Of a DNA stretch of 8,294 nucleotides, positions 6,176 through 8,294 are shown piece by piece (the stretch's first letter is position 1; each line of letters opens with the position of its first letter). Both the position numbers and the translations under genes were made by a program. This stretch comes from an uncultured Actinomycetes bacterium (GTDB lineage Bacteria > Actinomycetota > Thermoleophilia > Solirubrobacterales > Solirubrobacteraceae), in NCBI GenBank assembly GCA_937888775.1, contig CALAQT010000316.1, forward strand, positions 1 through 8,294, written 5' to 3'. Below the pieces are notes generated by a model. That model did no database searches. It was not told the origin of the DNA and saw only the letters and a program-made list of their open reading frames with translations.

Positions 6176-7391
6176 CGCACTCCGGGAGCACAGTGTCCGT
6201 CGGCAAGCGACGCAGGAGGAGATGCTCCGAGGCATCGCCGAGGGCGACACGCCGACCCTGAGCCTCGCAGCAGTCAATAGGTCGGACATCGGAGCGGTCT
6301 GGATGCGGCTGGCCCGCCGGCCGTGCGGCTTCGGGTACAGCCCGATCGACGCCGTCGACGTCCGCGACGCGCACCAGGGGTTGACCCGAGGATTCATCGT
6401 GGAACCTACGGCGCTGTTCACCGTCGGAGACCTGGGCGGCGAGGCCGGAGATCAGGCCAGCGAGGCAATCGCCGCCCACGGCCGGGTCACGCAGGCCGGG
6501 TTGGACGACCTCGACGCCGGCGTGACCTCGCTTCTGCCCGAAGTGCCGACGATGACCCGGCTGGAACTGACGTTTGACCCGGCGACCGGCCAGCCCATCC
6601 CCATCAACTGGCCGCCGGAGCTCGTGGAGGTTGACCACCGTCGGGCGCGGCGCATGCTTGAGCTCGGGCAGCAGCTCCCGGTCGAACCCGACCCGGGGCC
6701 AAACGACGAATCCCAGCTGCGCGAAGCGTTCGATGCGACCGCTCCGACCGCGTTGCGCGTCCTTATTTCCACAGCCGTCGCCGCCCAACGGACCGGCCTC
6801 CCGGTCTACTCCGAAGACAGGAACGTCCGGCTGTTGTTCAGGGATATCGGCACACCCGTCTTCGGAACTCCCGCGCTCCTCGAAGCCCTCCGCGACACCG
6901 GCGAGTTGACAGATGAGGCGATGTGGCGAGCACGGACGCGACTCCGGGCGAGCGGCTACGCCGGCGTGACGCCCGACGACGCCGAGATCAGGGCAGCCGT
7001 CGATGCTGCTGGCGGCGACTGCAGCGAAGCTCTGCGTCTGGCGTTCTACGACCCGGGGCCCTGGAAGGGCGAGTACGGCGGGCAGGTGCGCCGCATCGTC
7101 GGGGTCCTGCAGCACGCGTTCACCACGTATCCCGAGCACTTCGAGAAATGGATGATCCGACTTCTCGCAGCGATGCTGGACGGAGCCCCGCTCAATCGGG
7201 TTCCACCCGGCCCGCCGCCGAAGTTGCGCGAGAGCCTCGAATGGCACGCGGAATGGCTGCTGGTCGGGGCCTGGGCAGCCGTACGAAACGACGACCCGGA
7301 TAGACGCGAGTTCTTGCAACGGGTTCGAGACGCGCTTGACCGCGCTGCCCGAGACCTGGGCGCGTCCATCGATCCGCTGAGGTGCGGCTGA
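5991..7391 (+). CDS. PIN-like C-terminal part of the same large protein
   Basis: This frame takes over from the previous gene at about 5981-5990 and continues with good coding character (TLSLRRLRDVIDRAP...) to TGA at 7389-7391, 466 aa. No start codon with a ribosome binding site lies at the junction. Upstream ATGs in this frame, such as 5886, fall in the other frame's coding region. A PIN-like fold is suggested by two stretches: F-I-V-E-P-T-A-L-F-T-V-G (6393-6428; first strand, where PIN nucleases have an acidic residue, here Glu649 of the joined protein), and P-V-Y-S-E-D-R-N-V-R-L-L-F followed by F-G-T-P-A-L-L-E-A-L (about 6801-6890; acidic Glu786/Asp787). PIN domains are metal-dependent RNases, although many such modules inside large TPR proteins are degenerate. 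The last 150 residues are helical and unassigned. Confidence 0.65.
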   Translation, partial: TLSLRRLRDVIDRAPDKDEELQHQLQLFALMRLGTAELPEDLANAVRPVDPSALGLRTASLDALREHSVRRQATQEEMLRGIAEGDTPTLSLAAVNRSDIGAVWMRLARRPCGFGYSPIDAVDVRDAHQGLTRGFIVEPTALFTVGDLGGEAGDQASEAIAAHGRVTQAGLDDLDAGVTSLLPEVPTMTRLELTFDPATGQPIPINWPPELVEVDHRRARRMLELGQQLPVEPDPGPNDESQLREAFDATAPTALRVLISTAVAAQRTGLPVYSEDRNVRLLFRDIGTPVFGTPALLEALRDTGELTDEAMWRARTRLRASGYAGVTPDDAEIRAAVDAAGGDCSEALRLAFYDPGPWKGEYGGQVRRIVGVLQHAFTTYPEHFEKWMIRLLAAMLDGAPLNRVPPGPPPKLRESLEWHAEWLLVGAWAAVRNDDPDRREFLQRVRDALDRAARDLGASIDPLRCG

Positions 7392-7410
7392 CCGCTACGG
7401 GAGACTGCGT

Positions 7411-7635
7411 GTGCAAATCGGGGCCGCCACCGAGCCGGGTATCCCGCTGGGCCTCCTCGCAGCACTGCCGTTGGCCGACGTGATGCGGCTGTTTGGCGTC
7501 GACCCTCGTCGACAGGCGCACCATCGGGCACCAACCATGCCTCCGTCCGGAGTATCCGCCGAGCTCAAAAGTCGTATCGCTCGCATCAACGAGCGAAGCA
7601 CCAGGAATCCTAGGCAACGGCCGAGCGGGCGCTGA
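7411..7635 (+). CDS. Small hypothetical protein, possible third operon gene
   Basis: A 74-aa frame starts at GTG 7411, seven bases after GGGAG (7399-7403) and 19 bases past the stop of the TPR/PIN-like gene. The first 32 residues (MQIGAATEPGIPLG..., then LADVMRLFGVDP) are hydrophobic to amphipathic, and their codons have the high third-position GC of the neighbours. From about residue 33 on the codon bias weakens and the chain becomes basic, rich in Arg, Ser and Pro. It may be a real small protein or a gene whose 3' end has decayed or been replaced. No family is recognised, and there is no signal peptide or clear membrane segment. Confidence 0.45.
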   Translation: MQIGAATEPGIPLGLLAALPLADVMRLFGVDPRRQAHHRAPTMPPSGVSAELKSRIARINERSTRNPRQRPSGR

Positions 7636-8160
7636 TTAGAGAGGGCGTCGTCGACACCCTGCCTAGCGGCGATCACCGTCGCTGACGCCTGGTAGCGGTT
7701 ACCTGCCGCACCGCGCCGCGCCGCGCCGCGCCGACACCACCCAACCCGCTCGGCCCGCGGCGGCGCTCCTCCGGCCATCGCGGACGATTCCTTTCGTCTC
7801 GCAGTCGGGGCGGCACGTGCGATCGCTTCGGCGACCAGGCGCTCGTCCGATGCGGCGCGGCACCCATGTGCGGGTACTTGTGCTTTCACCGGGCGACGGC
7901 CGGCATCCGGACGCGTCCTATCAACGGATCGCGCTCCTCCGAAACCCGCACGTCGTCGGAGCGGCGAGGACTCCGTCTCGGGCGCTCGCTTCTCGCGCAA
8001 AGCACGCGCCGGCGACCGGCGGCGTGGACGCATGGATCCGTGGCAAAGCGATCACGCGCCCTCGTCGCGCCGCACGAATGCTCGCCGTCGGAAGCAATCG
8101 TCCCGCAGTTGCCGCCGAGGCTGCTGAGTTGTAGGGTCGGCGGGAGGCTTCCGGGGACCG
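7636..8160. other. Gene-poor right flank
   Basis: No convincing gene is seen on either strand. The open frames are Arg/Ala/Pro-rich and lack ribosome binding sites and motifs. The only notable items are a pentanucleotide repeat at 7711-7733 and the approach to the group II intron end further right. Given the minus-strand orientation of that intron, this stretch would be its 3' exon side. Confidence 0.45.
7711..7733. repeat. (CCGCG)n microsatellite
   Basis: Four perfect CCGCG units (7711-7730) are followed by a partial CCG. It is low-complexity DNA, possibly from replication slippage, in a non-coding stretch. No function is implied. Confidence 0.75.
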
Positions 8161-8163
8161 CGC

Positions 8164-8181
8164 GGACTAGCCGACTGGTCC
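8164..8181 (-). other. Hairpin 3' of domain V, possible domain VI part
   Basis: On the minus strand GGACCAG (8181-8175) pairs with CTAGTCC (8170-8164) around TCGG, with one C-A mismatch in the stem. It lies about 24 bases beyond domain V, where the domain VI stem and branch site would be expected. Domain VI normally begins within a few bases of domain V, however, so it could instead be exon sequence or a terminator. The exact 3' splice site cannot be fixed. Confidence 0.3.
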
Positions 8182-8294
8182 GGGGTTGCCTGCCGCCGCC
8201 GCGTCGAACCGTGCGTGCGGTTCTCCCGCACACGGCTCTCCGACATCGTTCACCGGCTGGCATACGCAAGCGTTGGTTTCACCGTTCCGGTCAG
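8182..8294 (-). mobile_element. 3' part of a group II intron, continuing past the right edge
   Basis: Domain V at 8206-8238 (listed separately) marks this as the 3' portion of a group II intron transcribed on the minus strand. The bases right of it (8239-8294) would be the distal arm of domain IV, after which a reverse transcriptase/maturase gene normally lies further right, outside the window. No such gene is present to the left, as expected for this orientation. The left limit given is approximate because domain VI and the splice site were not resolved. The intron could be intact or a 3' remnant. Confidence 0.6.
8206..8238 (-). ncRNA. Group II intron domain V catalytic hairpin
   Basis: Read on the minus strand, GAGCCGTG-TGCGG, a GAGAA loop, then CCGCA-CG-CACGGTTC forms a hairpin. 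It has an 8-bp lower stem (one G-U pair), a two-base CG bulge on the 3' side, a 5-bp upper stem and a small purine-rich loop. This is the diagnostic architecture of group II intron domain V, including the AGC catalytic triad near its 5' end, at 33 bases against the usual 34. Domain V binds the catalytic metal ions during self-splicing. Its presence fixes the orientation as minus, with the intron's 3' end to the left. Confidence 0.85.

Noticed and set aside
5940..7319. Long minus-strand ORF (459 aa) opposite the PIN-like part
   Set aside because: It is a shadow frame rich in Gly/Arg/Pro with no motifs. The plus frame has coherent helical sequence and continues the upstream gene.
7395..8033. 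Minus-strand ORF of 212 aa in the right flank
   Set aside because: The composition is strongly Arg/Ala/Pro-rich, there is no ribosome binding site or motif, and it crosses the CCGCG repeat.

Overview
The window is high-GC DNA whose genes use GC-rich third positions and GTG as well as ATG starts. It carries a lipoprotein of a family common in actinobacteria. An actinobacterium is the best guess, from sequence style only. The gene density is uneven: one compact gene cluster (about 1.9-7.6 kb) lies between long stretches without convincing genes.

Layout. Positions 1-860 hold no supported gene, only a GCAACC/GGTTGC palindrome beside a TTGACA box, a perfect 20-bp GC palindrome, and a strong hairpin at 821-841. 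A minus-strand secreted-repeat lipoprotein gene follows (875-1390). Behind its start are a 7-bp inverted repeat and a short remnant with an Asp-box (BNR) motif (about 1426-1497). Positions 1500-1890 are empty. At 1895-2011 (minus) a short protein-like reading frame is interrupted by one in-frame TGA. It lies just downstream of a minus-strand XRE/HTH regulator gene (2040-2483), which is itself preceded by a 26-codon leader ORF ending in an ATGA overlap.

Divergent from the regulator is a plus-strand operon. Its first gene encodes a 583-aa SIR2-like protein with a helical/coiled-coil N-terminal half (2705-4456). The next gene starts on the base after the SIR2 stop codon and encodes a TPR-type repeat protein (4457 to about 5990). 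A +1 frame change near 5981-5990 leads into a C-terminal half with a PIN-like domain (about 5991-7391). Read across the shift it is one protein of about 977 aa. A 74-aa ORF with a good ribosome binding site follows (7411-7635).

Interpretation. A regulator, a SIR2-like putative NAD-cleaving effector and a large TPR/PIN-like partner resemble a defence (abortive-infection) module or a toxin-type operon. I do not recognise this combination as a named system. Two points suggest loss or change of function: the usual Asn of the SIR2 T-T-N-Y-D motif is Thr, and the large partner gene is frameshifted unless that is a sequence error.

The last 660 bases carry no gene. At the right edge, on the minus strand, is a near-canonical group II intron domain V hairpin (8206-8238). 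The window therefore ends inside the 3' part of a group II intron, whose body and any reverse transcriptase would lie beyond the right edge.
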